Shown here: positions 1-6,842 of the stretch, in pieces
Layout of the letters: each line of letters begins with the position of its first letter
Position numbering within the stretch: the stretch's first letter is position 1
From: Rhodospirillaceae bacterium UBA6219
Lineage (GTDB): Bacteria > Pseudomonadota > Alphaproteobacteria > Rhodospirillales > Magnetospirillaceae
NCBI GenBank assembly: GCA_002435715.1
Contig: DISD01000038.1
Location: forward strand, 1-13,344
Length of the DNA stretch: 13,344 nucleotides
Reading direction: 5' to 3'
The notes under the pieces: model-generated
What the model saw: the letters and a program-made list of their open reading frames with translations, nothing else
Databases searched by the model: none
What the model was told of the DNA's origin: nothing
Program-made: the position numbers and the translations under genes

Positions 1-1682
1 AGGGTGACGTAGCAATAGATGCCCTGGCCCTTGATCGGATGCGGATAGCCGACCACCGCTGCCTCGGAGACCAGATGATGCGACACGAGGGCGGACTCGA
101 CTTCGGCGGTACCGAGCCGATGACCGGATACGTTGAGAACGTCGTCCACGCGTCCGGTGATCCAGTAATAGCCGTCTTCGTCACGACGGGCACCGTCACC
201 GGTGAAGTAGTAACCGGGATAGGTCGAGAAGTAGGTTTCGCCGAAACGCTTGTGGTCACCAAAGATGGTGCGCATCTGACCGGGCCAGCCGGGTTCGGCC
301 AGGCACAGATTGCCTTCGGTGGCGCCTTCCAGGATCTTGCCTTCGGCATCGACCATCACCGGCTTGACGCCGAAGAACGGACGGGTGGCCGAACCGGGCT
401 TCAGCGCGGTGGCGCCGGGCAGCGGAGTGATCAGGATGCCGCCGGTTTCGGTCTGCCACCAGGTGTCGACGATCGGGCAACGCTCGTCGCCGACCACGCG
501 GTGGTACCACAGCCAGGCTTCCGGATTGATGGGCTCGCCCACCGAACCCAACAGACGCAGCGAGGAACGGCTGGTCTTCTTGACGATTTCCTCGCCTTCG
601 CGCATCAGCGAACGGATGGCGGTCGGCGCGGTGTAGAAGATGTTGACCTTGTGCTTGTCGACCACCTGCCAGAAGCGCGAGGCGTCGGGATAGGTCGGGA
701 TGCCTTCGAACATCAAGGTGATGGCGCCGTTGGCCAGCGGACCATAGACGATGTACGAGTGGCCGGTGACCCAACCCACGTCGGCGGTGCACCAATAGAC
801 TTCACCGTCGTGATAGTCGAAGACGTATTGGTGGGTCATCGAGGCATAGCACAGATAGCCGCCGGTGGTGTGCAGCACGCCCTTGGGCTTGCCGGTCGAC
901 CCCGAGGTGTAAAGGATGAACAGCGGGTCTTCGGCGTTCATTTCCACGGCATTGTGGGTGGCCGAGGCCTTGGCGGTCAGTTCTTCGTACCAATGGTCGC
1001 GGCCGGTCACCATGTGGATGTTGCCGCCGGTGCGCTTGACCACCAGGACGTTCTTCACCGACCAGCAGGTTTCCAGCGCCTTGTCGACATTGGTCTTCAA
1101 CGGCACCTTACGACCACCGCGCAGACCTTCGTCGGCGGTGATGACCAGCGACGAATCGCAGTCCTGGATACGGCCGGCCAAGGCGTCGGGCGAGAAGCCG
1201 CCGAACACGATGGAGTGGATGGCGCCGACGCGGGCGCAGGCCAGCATGGCCACAGCGGCTTCGACGATCATCGGCAGATAGATGGTGACGCGGTCACCCT
1301 TCTGGATGCCCATGTCGGTCATCACGTTGGCCAGACGGCACACCTGTTCGTGCAGTTCACGATAGGTGACGTGCTTGGATTCGTTCGGGTCGTCGCCTTC
1401 CCAGATGATGGCGGTCTGGTCGCCACGCTGGGCCAGATGGCGGTCCAGGCAGTTGGCGGCGACGTTCAAGGTGCCGTCGGCGAACCACTTGATGGAGACG
1501 TCACCCGAATAGGAGACTTCCTGGACCTTGGTGTAGGGCTTGATCCAATCCAGGCGCTTGCCGTGTTCGCCCCAGAAGCCTTCCGGATCGTTCACCGAGC
1601 GATCATACCATTCCTGGTAGGTCTTCTCGTCGATCAGGGCCTGCTTGGCGAATTCGGCGGGAACGGGAAAGAGTTCGGTCAT
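1..1682 (-). CDS. acs: acetyl-CoA synthetase (AMP-forming), C-terminus outside window
   Basis: Activates acetate with ATP and CoA to acetyl-CoA through an acetyl-AMP intermediate, in the cytosol. It starts at the ATG at 1682-1680 (MTELFPVPAEF) and runs 560 codons to the window edge. The family is about 650 residues, so roughly the last 90 are missing, including the region of the regulatory acetylated lysine. Visible adenylating-enzyme motifs are YTSGSTGKPKG near residues 257-267, WWQTETGG near 408-415, the YFTGDGARRDEDGYYWITGR block near 490-508, and the hinge GRVDDVLNVSGHR just after it. The reading frame is unbroken. A GGGAG Shine-Dalgarno lies about 10 bases before the start. The gene has its own candidate promoter and is separated by 185 bp from the Rieske gene transcribed the same way, so it is probably expressed alone. 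Identity is very safe from the motif set; substrate (acetate rather than propionate) rests on overall similarity. Confidence 0.97.
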   Translation of the reverse strand, partial: MTELFPVPAEFAKQALIDEKTYQEWYDRSVNDPEGFWGEHGKRLDWIKPYTKVQEVSYSGDVSIKWFADGTLNVAANCLDRHLAQRGDQTAIIWEGDDPNESKHVTYRELHEQVCRLANVMTDMGIQKGDRVTIYLPMIVEAAVAMLACARVGAIHSIVFGGFSPDALAGRIQDCDSSLVITADEGLRGGRKVPLKTNVDKALETCWSVKNVLVVKRTGGNIHMVTGRDHWYEELTAKASATHNAVEMNAEDPLFILYTSGSTGKPKGVLHTTGGYLCYASMTHQYVFDYHDGEVYWCTADVGWVTGHSYIVYGPLANGAITLMFEGIPTYPDASRFWQVVDKHKVNIFYTAPTAIRSLMREGEEIVKKTSRSSLRLLGSVGEPINPEAWLWYHRVVGDERCPIVDTWWQTETGGILITPLPGATALKPGSATRPFFGVKPVMVDAEGKILEGATEGNLCLAEPGWPGQMRTIFGDHKRFGETYFSTYPGYYFTGDGARRDEDGYYWITGRVDDVLNVSGHRLGTAEVESALVSHHLVSEAAVVGYPHPIKGQGIYCYVT

Positions 1683-1771
1683 GTCAGGTTGTCTCCCAAA
1701 TATTATGTTTCGTTTGGTTGACGCCTTCCCCGTTGCGGGGCGGCGCGGCACAGTTTCCCCGATGCTGGCGA

Positions 1772-1800
1772 ATTATGGTCAGATTCAAGCGCCGACTCAA
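1772..1800 (-). promoter_or_regulatory. candidate sigma-70-like promoter of acs
   Basis: Read on the minus strand, TTGAGT (1800-1795) is followed after exactly 17 bases by CATAAT (1777-1772). This gives 4/6 and 5/6 matches to the -35 and -10 consensus. Transcription would start near 1765, leaving a leader of about 80 bases before the acs ATG. Placement between the upstream gene and acs fits; no other element in the gap is as good. This is a pattern match only. Confidence 0.5.
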
Positions 1801-1807
1801 CCCCCGC

Positions 1808-1850
1808 CGCGCAATGATCCGATTCTTTTAAGCCACAATCGCGCAACGAT
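1808..1850 (-). repeat. phased 11-bp direct repeat upstream of the acs promoter
   Basis: Two copies of CGCGCAAYGAT occur on the plus strand at 1808-1818 and 1840-1850, differing by one T/C transition. Their starts are 32 bp apart, close to three helical turns, so both lie on the same DNA face. Relative to the predicted acs start near 1765 they centre near -48 and -80. That is a usual arrangement for a dimeric or tandem activator. No regulator was recognised from the motif. Confidence 0.45.
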
Positions 1851-1867
1851 GTGACACAGTGATGAAA

Positions 1868-2203
1868 TTATTGGGGGTTTTCTAAAAGTATTTTTCCATC
1901 GGCAACCGTCACCGCCACCGGTGTCAGCCCCCGCCCCAGGCAAGGCCCCCACACGCAAGCCCCGGTCAAGGGGTCGAAACGGGCGGCATGGACGGAACAC
2001 ATGATCTCGGTCCCGGTCATGTCCAGGAACTTGTCGTCTTCCATTTCCAGCGGCACGAACAGATGCGGACAGGCATCAAGGTAAGCTCGCACCTGCCCGT
2101 CATAACGAACCAGGAAGATCTTGCGTGGGCCGTCGGGAAATTCGACGGTGATCGGCCCCTTGGCACCGGGTTCGTCCAGGTCGTCAAACCCGCACAGGAT
2201 CAC
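1868..2203 (-). CDS. small Rieske-type [2Fe-2S] ferredoxin
   Basis: A 111-residue soluble protein holding one Rieske domain, probably an electron carrier. The cluster ligands are plain: C45-P-H47 and C69-S-V-H72, the CxH...CxxH pattern with 21 residues between the two boxes. There is no signal peptide, membrane anchor or catalytic domain, so it resembles free Rieske ferredoxins rather than the cytochrome bc1 subunit. The start is the GTG at 2203-2201. It overlaps the TGA of the EVE gene as GTGA, and a GGGGTGG ribosome-binding stretch lies just before it. The reading frame stays open upstream to about 2698, but that part merely shadows the EVE gene. It is the last gene of the gpsA unit. Its partner enzyme is unknown; nothing adjacent is an oxygenase or reductase. 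Residues C83 and C88 are extra cysteines without an obvious role. Confidence 0.88.
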   Translation of the reverse strand: MILCGFDDLDEPGAKGPITVEFPDGPRKIFLVRYDGQVRAYLDACPHLFVPLEMEDDKFLDMTGTEIMCSVHAARFDPLTGACVWGPCLGRGLTPVAVTVADGKILLENPQ

Positions 2204-2613
2204 GGCACCACCCCGGCCATGCCGCAGATGATGGCCCAGCTTTCCGAATCGATGGGCATCACCGACAGGCGTGATTGACGGATAAGGGGTAATTCGGCCA
2301 GTCGCGGGTCGGCCTTGATCTGGGCCAAAGTGACCGGGCTCGCCACCGGACACACAGCCTTCAGATCGGGGCACACCCAGCGCGGATCGTCGGCGGTGGG
2401 GTCGGAATAGGCTTCCTTGACCACCTCGACGATGCCGACGATGCGCTTTTGGTCCACCGAGTGATAGAAGAAGCAACGATCCCCCACCGCCATGGCCTTC
2501 AGGAAATTGCTGGCCTGGTAATTGCGCACCCCGGTCCAGGCGGTGACGGCATCGCGCACCTGGTCGTCCCACGACCAGGCACCGGGTTCCGACTTGACCA
2601 GCCAGTATTTCAT
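2200..2613 (-). CDS. EVE-domain protein
   Basis: A 137-residue single-domain protein of the EVE family, part of the PUA/YTH-like superfamily thought to bind modified bases in RNA or DNA. The length is usual for the family. Recognisable blocks are MKYWLVKSEPGAWSWDD (residues 1-17), WTGVRNYQASNFLKAMAVGDRCFFYHS (26-52) and IVGIVEVVKEAYSDPT (58-73), followed by the PRWVCPDLKAV strand. The start is set by the MKYWLVKSEP block and by the ATGA overlap with the stop of the preceding yciI gene; the frame is open further upstream only as a shadow. Its own TGA overlaps the Rieske GTG start. Linkage to gpsA and YciI is common in alphaproteobacteria, but its biological target is not known. Confidence 0.92.
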   Translation of the reverse strand: MKYWLVKSEPGAWSWDDQVRDAVTAWTGVRNYQASNFLKAMAVGDRCFFYHSVDQKRIVGIVEVVKEAYSDPTADDPRWVCPDLKAVCPVASPVTLAQIKADPRLAELPLIRQSRLSVMPIDSESWAIICGMAGVVP

Positions 2614-2894
2614 GCGGGCAAGACCTTCTTGTAGCGACGCACGGTGACGCTTTCGAACAGACCGGCCAGGGCGTAGGGCTCGGCGGCCAAAAACGCATCG
2701 ACAGCGGCGCGGTCGTCGAAATCGATGACCAACAGGCTGCCCTGCATGGCTTCGCCGTCTTCCGACAGGAAGGGGCCGGCCAGGACCAGACGATCGCCCA
2801 AAGCCTTCAGGCATTCCAAATGGGCGGCACGGTTGGCCAGACGGATATCGGCCGAACCGGGCTTGTCGATGCAGATGATGGCGTATTGGGTCAT
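2610..2894 (-). CDS. YciI family protein, second tandem copy
   Basis: A 94-residue YciI-like protein of the dimeric ferredoxin-like alpha/beta fold. The family carries a conserved His-Asp pair suspected to be catalytic, seen here as H25 (AAHL) and D34 (GDRL). The C-terminal GLFESVTVRRYKKVLP block is typical. By hand count it matches the upstream copy at 56 of 93 aligned residues without gaps. The start (MTQYAIICIDKPGS) lies 15 bp after the stop of the first copy, and its TGA overlaps the EVE start as ATGA, so the two are probably translationally coupled. Substrate is unknown for most YciI proteins. The pairing with EVE points to a shared but undefined role. Confidence 0.9.
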   Translation of the reverse strand: MTQYAIICIDKPGSADIRLANRAAHLECLKALGDRLVLAGPFLSEDGEAMQGSLLVIDFDDRAAVDAFLAAEPYALAGLFESVTVRRYKKVLPA

Positions 2895-2957
2895 TGTTCT
2901 TATCTCCGCTTAGGGCAGCATCTTCTTGTAGCGACGCACGGTGACGCTTTCGAACAG
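2625..2957 (-). repeat. 36-bp identical direct repeat in the two yciI genes
   Basis: Bases 2625-2660 and 2922-2957 are identical over 36 positions and encode the shared FESVTVRRYKK region of both yciI copies. The rest of the two genes has diverged much more, at both protein and DNA level. The repeat unit is in the same orientation with a start-to-start distance of 297 bp, so recombination between the copies would fuse them into one in-frame gene. Confidence 0.85.
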
Positions 2958-3191
2958 GCCGGATTGGTTATAGGGATCATTGGCCAGATAATCGTCGATC
3001 TGGGCCGGATCGTCCAAATCCAGGATCAACATGGACCCTTGCATGGTCTCGCCATCGTCGGACAGCAAAGGCCCGCCCACCAACATGCGGTCGACCCAGT
3101 TCTTGGCGTAATCCAGATGGGCCTGACGGGTGGCCAGACGCAGATCCAGGGAATTGGGCTTGTCGATGCAGGTGATGATGTAAAGGGCCAT
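2910..3191 (-). CDS. YciI family protein, first tandem copy
   Basis: A 93-residue YciI-like protein (MALYIITCIDKPNSLDLRLATRQAHLD) with the family His-Asp pair at H25 and D34, and the GPLLSDDGETMQGS loop at about residues 40-53. It begins 15 bp after the gpsA stop, with a GGAG-type ribosome site in the gap, and ends 15 bp before the next yciI. It keeps the same length and has no gaps against the second copy, so both look functional. Most related bacteria are expected to have one yciI here. Function is unknown; older suggestions include a small muconolactone-isomerase-like enzyme, but nothing in the context supports a specific reaction. Confidence 0.9.
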   Translation of the reverse strand: MALYIITCIDKPNSLDLRLATRQAHLDYAKNWVDRMLVGGPLLSDDGETMQGSMLILDLDDPAQIDDYLANDPYNQSGLFESVTVRRYKKMLP

Positions 3192-3206
3192 GGGGGCTGT
3201 CTCCGG

Positions 3207-4199
3207 TTAGCGGGCTTCCATCTTGAACGGGCGCGACAACAGATCGGTGATGGCGTCGTCCAGGGATTGGCCACGGTTCAACACTGCGTCCACGGCGGCC
3301 GAGATGGGCATCTCGATCCCCAAGCGGGTGGCCATGTCCACCACGGCGCCGGCCGACCACACACCTTCGGTCACCGCCTTGCGCTCGGCCAGGATGTCGG
3401 CCAAGGTACGGCCCTCGCCCAATTGCAGGCCCAGCGAATAATTGCGCGACTGCACCGAAGACGCGGTCAGCATCAGATCGCCCATGCCGGAAAGCCCCAT
3501 CAGGGTTTCCGCTTTGCCGCCCTTGGCCAGGGCCAGACGGGTCATTTCCGCAAGGCCCCGGGTGATCAGCGCGGCCCGCGCGTTGTCGCCATAGCCGCGT
3601 CCTTCGACGATGCCGCAGGCGATGGCCAACACGTTCTTCACCGCGCCGCCGATTTCGGCGCCCACCAGATCGGACGACAGATAGGGACGGAAGGTCGGCG
3701 CCCCCAGGGCCTGAACCAAGGCGTTGCCCAAATCCTTGTCGGCACAGGCCAAGGTGATGGCGGTGGGCAGGCCGCGCGCCACTTCGATGGCGAAGGTCGG
3801 GCCCGACAGCACGGCGATGGGCTGGCCGGGCAATTCCGCCTCGGCCACTTCGGTCATCATGCAATCGGTGCCTTGTTCGATACCCTTGCAGCAGATCACC
3901 GCCGGCACGCCTGTCCGCCACAGCGGTGCGACAGTCTTCAAGGTGGCGCGCAGATGCTGTGCCGGGGTCACCAGCAACACGGCGTCACAGGCGGTCACCT
4001 CGGCCAGTTCGGTGGTGGCGCGGATGCAGCAATCCAAATGGATGTCGGGCAAATAGGTATTGTTGCGGCGCATGGCGTTGATGGTGCCGGCAACCTCGGC
4101 TTCATGGGCCCAGATCACCACGTCGCGGCCGGCGCGCCGTGCCGCCACCGCCAATGCCGTGCCCCATGCCCCTGCCCCGATAATGCCGATGCGCTGCAT
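3207..4199 (-). CDS. gpsA: glycerol-3-phosphate dehydrogenase [NAD(P)+]
   Basis: Reduces dihydroxyacetone phosphate to sn-glycerol-3-phosphate for phospholipid synthesis, in the cytosol. The protein is 330 residues, normal for the family. The N-terminal Rossmann fold shows G8-A-G10-A-W-G13 in RIGIIGAGAWGTALA. The GPTFAIEVARGLPTA block starts at residue 133, the lysine-bearing EIGGAVKNVLAIACGI puts the catalytic lysine at K188, and NARAALITRGLAEM follows at 207-220. The start at 4199 is preferred over the in-frame ATG at 4226. A GGGAAGG Shine-Dalgarno sits about 5 bases before 4199, family members begin at the Rossmann strand, and the predicted promoter would place the transcript start inside the longer version. 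It heads the unit that continues with two yciI genes, the EVE gene and the Rieske gene. In many relatives tsaD precedes gpsA; here the neighbour is a divergent SPFH gene. Confidence 0.97.
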   Translation of the reverse strand: MQRIGIIGAGAWGTALAVAARRAGRDVVIWAHEAEVAGTINAMRRNNTYLPDIHLDCCIRATTELAEVTACDAVLLVTPAQHLRATLKTVAPLWRTGVPAVICCKGIEQGTDCMMTEVAEAELPGQPIAVLSGPTFAIEVARGLPTAITLACADKDLGNALVQALGAPTFRPYLSSDLVGAEIGGAVKNVLAIACGIVEGRGYGDNARAALITRGLAEMTRLALAKGGKAETLMGLSGMGDLMLTASSVQSRNYSLGLQLGEGRTLADILAERKAVTEGVWSAGAVVDMATRLGIEMPISAAVDAVLNRGQSLDDAITDLLSRPFKMEAR

Positions 4200-4228
4200 G
4201 CTGCCTTCCCGTTGCCTGTCGTCCATGG

Positions 4229-4257
4229 GTTATGCCTTGGCCCCACCACTTGGTCAA
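4229..4257 (-). promoter_or_regulatory. candidate sigma-70-like promoter of the gpsA operon
   Basis: On the minus strand, TTGACC (4257-4252) is separated by 17 bases from CATAAC (4234-4229), giving 5/6 and 4/6 consensus matches. The start point would be near 4222, about 23 bases before the gpsA ATG at 4199. The element lies in the 115-bp gap between the divergent gpsA and SPFH genes, where a promoter is required. Confidence 0.5.
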
Positions 4258-4314
4258 CGACAACGGGGACGGGGGGCGCTATGCTGCTGGCCGACGCAAC
4301 CAAAGGGGGATGCC

Positions 4315-5277
4315 ATGGATCTGGCGGTCTTCGCCCTGGCCCTGGTGGTGCTGGGACTGATTCTGGTTTTCCTGGGCATCAAGGTGGTGCCGCAGGGCTA
4401 CGAATTCACTGTCGAGCGCTTCGGTCGCTATACCCGCACCCTGTCGCCGGGATTGCACCTGATCATTCCCCTGGTGGACCGCATCGGCCGCCGGTTGAAC
4501 GTCATGGAGCAGGTGCTGGACGTGCCCAGCCAGGAAATCATCACCCGCGACAATGCCATGGTCACCGTGGACGGGGTGGTGTTCTTCCAAGTGCTGGACA
4601 CCGCCCGCGCCGCCTATGAAGTGGCGCATCTGCAGATCGCCATCCTGAACCTGATCATGACCAACATCCGCACGGTGATGGGCGGCATGGATCTGGACGA
4701 ATTGCTGAGCCAGCGCGACCAGATCAACACCAAGCTGTTGTCGGTGGTGGACGAAGCCACCCAGCCCTGGGGCGTCAAGGTCACCCGCATCGAGATCAAG
4801 GACATTGCGCCGCCGCGTGATCTGGTGGATTCCATGGCGCGGCAGATGAAGGCCGAGCGTGACAAGCGCGCCGCCGTTCTGGAGGCCGAAGGTCTGCGCC
4901 AAGCCGAAGTGCTGAAGGCGGAAGGCCAGAAGCAAGCGCAGATCCTGGCCGCCGAGGGCCGGCGCGAAGCCGCCTTCCGCGACGCCGAGGCGCGCGAACG
5001 CGAAGCCGAGGCCGAGGCCCGCGCCGTCTTCGTAGTGTCTAAAGCGGTGGCCGAAGGTCAGACCACGGCGGTGAACTACTTCATCGCCCAGCGTTACGTG
5101 GAAGCCCTGGAAAAGGTGGCGTCCGCCCCCAACCAGAAACTGATCATGATGCCGCTGGAAGCGTCCGGCATCATCGGCGCGGTGGCCGGTATCGCCGAGA
5201 TCGCCAAGGACGCCATGGCCGCAAATTCGCCCCCAACCCGCCGCGGCAGCCTGCCCAATACCGGGGACAAGAAATGA
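4315..5277 (+). CDS. SPFH/band 7 (stomatin-like, QmcA-type) membrane protein
   Basis: A 320-residue membrane-anchored scaffold of the stomatin/prohibitin/flotillin superfamily, expected to form oligomeric rings on the inner membrane. It has one hydrophobic N-terminal helix (residues 3-24), then the SPFH domain (about 25-180) with VPQGYEFTVERFGRYTRTLSPGLHLIIPLVDRI. A charged coiled coil follows from about 175 to 248, with three 11-residue repeats of the form L(x)AEGxxxAxx at 189-221. The hydrophobic C-terminal stretch is SGIIGAVAGIAEIAKDA. The ATG at 4315 is chosen because AAAGGGGG lies just upstream and the membrane helix starts there; an open frame reaching 4060 is a shadow of gpsA. Its stop overlaps the NfeD start as ATGA. 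The SPFH-NfeD pair is the classic arrangement also seen in E. coli qmcA-ybbJ, where it is linked to membrane quality control. The exact role here is inferred. Confidence 0.94.
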   Translation: MDLAVFALALVVLGLILVFLGIKVVPQGYEFTVERFGRYTRTLSPGLHLIIPLVDRIGRRLNVMEQVLDVPSQEIITRDNAMVTVDGVVFFQVLDTARAAYEVAHLQIAILNLIMTNIRTVMGGMDLDELLSQRDQINTKLLSVVDEATQPWGVKVTRIEIKDIAPPRDLVDSMARQMKAERDKRAAVLEAEGLRQAEVLKAEGQKQAQILAAEGRREAAFRDAEAREREAEAEARAVFVVSKAVAEGQTTAVNYFIAQRYVEALEKVASAPNQKLIMMPLEASGIIGAVAGIAEIAKDAMAANSPPTRRGSLPNTGDKK

Positions 5278-5711
5278 CTCCGGTGTTCTGGCATTGGCTG
5301 GTCGCCGGAGTGGTGCTGATCGGCGCCGAGGCGCTGGTGCCCGGCACCTATCTGCTGTGGCCGGGCATCGCCGCCTTTATCACCGGCATGGTCGCCTATA
5401 TGGCGCCGGGCTTGGGCTGGGAAGTCCATGCGGTGATCTTCGCCGTCCTCACCGTGCTGACGGCGGTGGCCGGACGGCGGCTTTACGCCAAGCTGAAGGA
5501 ACCGCAAAGCCAGGCACCGTTGCTCAACAAGCGCGCTGCCCAGCTGGTGGGCAGTGTCCACACCCTGGACACCCCCATCCTGGACGGCTATGGCCGTATG
5601 AAACTGGGCGACACCACCTGGAAGGTGGCCGGCCCCGATTTGCCCACCGGGGCCAAGGTCAAGGTGGTGGATTCCGACGGCATCGTGTTGAAGGTGGAAC
5701 CCCTGACGTGA
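5274..5711 (+). CDS. NfeD-like membrane protein (short form)
   Basis: A 145-residue partner of the SPFH protein. Three hydrophobic segments at about residues 6-24, 27-45 and 51-68 are followed by a soluble C-terminal part (about 85-145) with the LVGSVHTLDTPILDGYGRMKLGD pattern of the NfeD OB-fold domain. The N-terminal ClpP-like protease domain of long NfeD proteins is absent, so this is the short type. It begins inside the last codon of the SPFH gene (ATGA) and its TGA overlaps the rsmE GTG (GTGA), which implies coupled translation through three genes. The likely job is to bind and stabilise the SPFH oligomer in the membrane. Confidence 0.92.
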   Translation: MTPVFWHWLVAGVVLIGAEALVPGTYLLWPGIAAFITGMVAYMAPGLGWEVHAVIFAVLTVLTAVAGRRLYAKLKEPQSQAPLLNKRAAQLVGSVHTLDTPILDGYGRMKLGDTTWKVAGPDLPTGAKVKVVDSDGIVLKVEPLT

Positions 5712-6445
5712 TCCGCCTGTTCGTCCCCAACGATTTGGCCGCCGATACCGGCATCGTGCTGGACAAGGACCAGTCCCATTATCTGGCCAATGTCATGCGG
5801 TTGAAAGAGGGCGAAGATGTCGCCCTGTTCAATGGCCGTGACGGTCAATGGTCGGCCCGTCTGCAAAAGGTCGCCAAGTCGGGTGTGGCCATCCACGTCC
5901 ACGACCAGACCCGTCCCCAGGCGCCCGAGCCCGATCTGTGGCTGCTGGCGGCGCCCATCAAGAAGGACCGCATCGATCTGGTGGCGGAAAAGGCCTGCGA
6001 GCTGGGGATCAGCCGGCTGTGGCCGGTCTTCACCCGCCGCACGGTGATGAGCCGGGTCAACACCGAACGTCTGGCCGCCAACATGGAGGAAGCCGCCGAG
6101 CAATGCGAACGTCTGACCATCCCCGAGATGGCCGAACCCGCCGCTTTGGACAAAGTGCTGGCCGGCTGGGAGCCCGACCGACCGCTGCTGTTCCTGGATG
6201 AAAGCGGATCGGGGCAGCCCATCGCCACCGCCCTTTCCACCATGGATCCCGGCAAGCTGGCGGTGCTGGTCGGCCCGGAAGGCGGTTTCGACGACACCGA
6301 ACGGGCCATGCTGGCCCGCCTGCCCTTTGCCGTGCCGGTTTCCCTGGGGCCGCGCATCCTGCGCGCCGAAACCGCCGCCATTGCTGCCCTGTCGGTGGTC
6401 CAAGCGCTGCTTGGGGATTGGAAGCTGGGCCCGCGTGCTTCATAA
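5708..6445 (+). CDS. rsmE: 16S rRNA (uracil-1498-N3)-methyltransferase
   Basis: Methylates N3 of U1498 in 16S rRNA using S-adenosylmethionine. The 245-residue protein has an N-terminal PUA-like RNA-binding part (MIRLFVPNDL to about 70) and a C-terminal SPOUT knot domain. Characteristic blocks are KKDRIDLVAEKACELG (85-100), EQCER (131-135), VLVGPEGGFDDTE (186-198) and SLGPRILRAETAAIAAL (212-228), the last two building the SAM-binding knot. The GTG start at 5708 overlaps the nfeD stop. The frame is open upstream to 5294 only as a shadow of nfeD, and MIRLF is where the family begins. Grouping rRNA methylation with a membrane SPFH pair looks like simple co-expression, not a shared pathway. Confidence 0.96.
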   Translation: MIRLFVPNDLAADTGIVLDKDQSHYLANVMRLKEGEDVALFNGRDGQWSARLQKVAKSGVAIHVHDQTRPQAPEPDLWLLAAPIKKDRIDLVAEKACELGISRLWPVFTRRTVMSRVNTERLAANMEEAAEQCERLTIPEMAEPAALDKVLAGWEPDRPLLFLDESGSGQPIATALSTMDPGKLAVLVGPEGGFDDTERAMLARLPFAVPVSLGPRILRAETAAIAALSVVQALLGDWKLGPRAS

Positions 6446-6476
6446 TGCCCGCCCCCTCTTCCCCGGAGCCGTCTGA

Positions 6477-6818
6477 ATGCCCCCGAAAGTGAACCCGCTG
6501 AAGCTGAACCCGTTGCAGCTGAAGACCCTGGTGCTGTTCCAGGAACTGGCCCGCCACCCCGAAACCGCGCAAACCCAGGATAATGGCGACAAGCTGTTGA
6601 CCACCCTGCCCCGTCCCCACGGCAACCACTTCCACGTGGGCGACAAGGTGGCCATGACCAAGGATGCTTCGGGTCTGAGCAATCCGTCGGTGTGGGTGGC
6701 CTTGGAGCGCAAGGGGCTGATCCGCGCCGTCTTCCCCCATGCCGTCACCCTGACCGTGGATGGTCAGAATTACGATGTCGGCCCGGCTGCATCGATCCTG
6801 CACGGCAGCGATCACTGA
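6477..6818 (+). CDS. small conserved-looking protein of unknown function
   Basis: A 113-residue protein that I cannot assign. It is well supported as a gene: GGAG lies about 8 bases before the ATG, codon use matches its neighbours, it sits 31 bp after rsmE, and a strong terminator begins at its stop codon. Residues 5-28 (VNPLKLNPLQLKTLVLFQELARHP) look like one amphipathic helix. Residues 63-82 (KDASGLSNPSVWVALERKGLI) have the shape of a helix-turn-helix or winged-helix recognition segment. Residues 83-106 (RAVFPHAVTLTVDGQNYDVGP) look like a beta hairpin. No signal peptide or membrane segment is present. A small winged-helix-like or nucleic-acid-binding fold is a guess from pattern. It may be co-transcribed with SPFH-nfeD-rsmE. 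Confidence 0.78.
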   Translation: MPPKVNPLKLNPLQLKTLVLFQELARHPETAQTQDNGDKLLTTLPRPHGNHFHVGDKVAMTKDASGLSNPSVWVALERKGLIRAVFPHAVTLTVDGQNYDVGPAASILHGSDH

Positions 6819-6842
6819 CGTCGCAATGGCGACGTCAGTTTT
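6814..6842 (+). terminator. rho-independent terminator after the SPFH-nfeD-rsmE unit
   Basis: A perfect 11-bp stem, ACTGACGTCGC (6814-6824) with GCGACGTCAGT (6829-6839), has a 4-base AATG loop and is followed by TTTT. The TGA stop of the upstream gene (6816-6818) lies inside the left arm. It separates the SPFH unit from queE. Confidence 0.85.

Noticed and set aside
39..1721. 560-codon open frame on the plus strand opposite acs
   Set aside because: It is antisense to an unbroken, motif-complete acs; the translation is low-complexity Gly/His/Asp/Val-rich, typical of a shadow frame in GC-rich DNA.
1850..1858. TGTGACACA palindrome near the end of the Rieske gene
   Set aside because: It resembles part of a CRP/FNR-type site, but the arms are only 4 bp with one central base, not the longer spaced site such regulators need.
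4256..4285. Possible promoter for the SPFH gene with TATGCT at 4280-4285
   Set aside because: No acceptable -35 element at 16-18 bp spacing; the nearest TTGGTC is 24 bp away and overlaps the gpsA -35.
2820..4619. 599-codon plus-strand open frame across yciI, gpsA and the SPFH start
   Set aside because: It crosses the divergent promoter region and two real genes on opposite strands, and its His/Gly/Gln-rich product matches no family.
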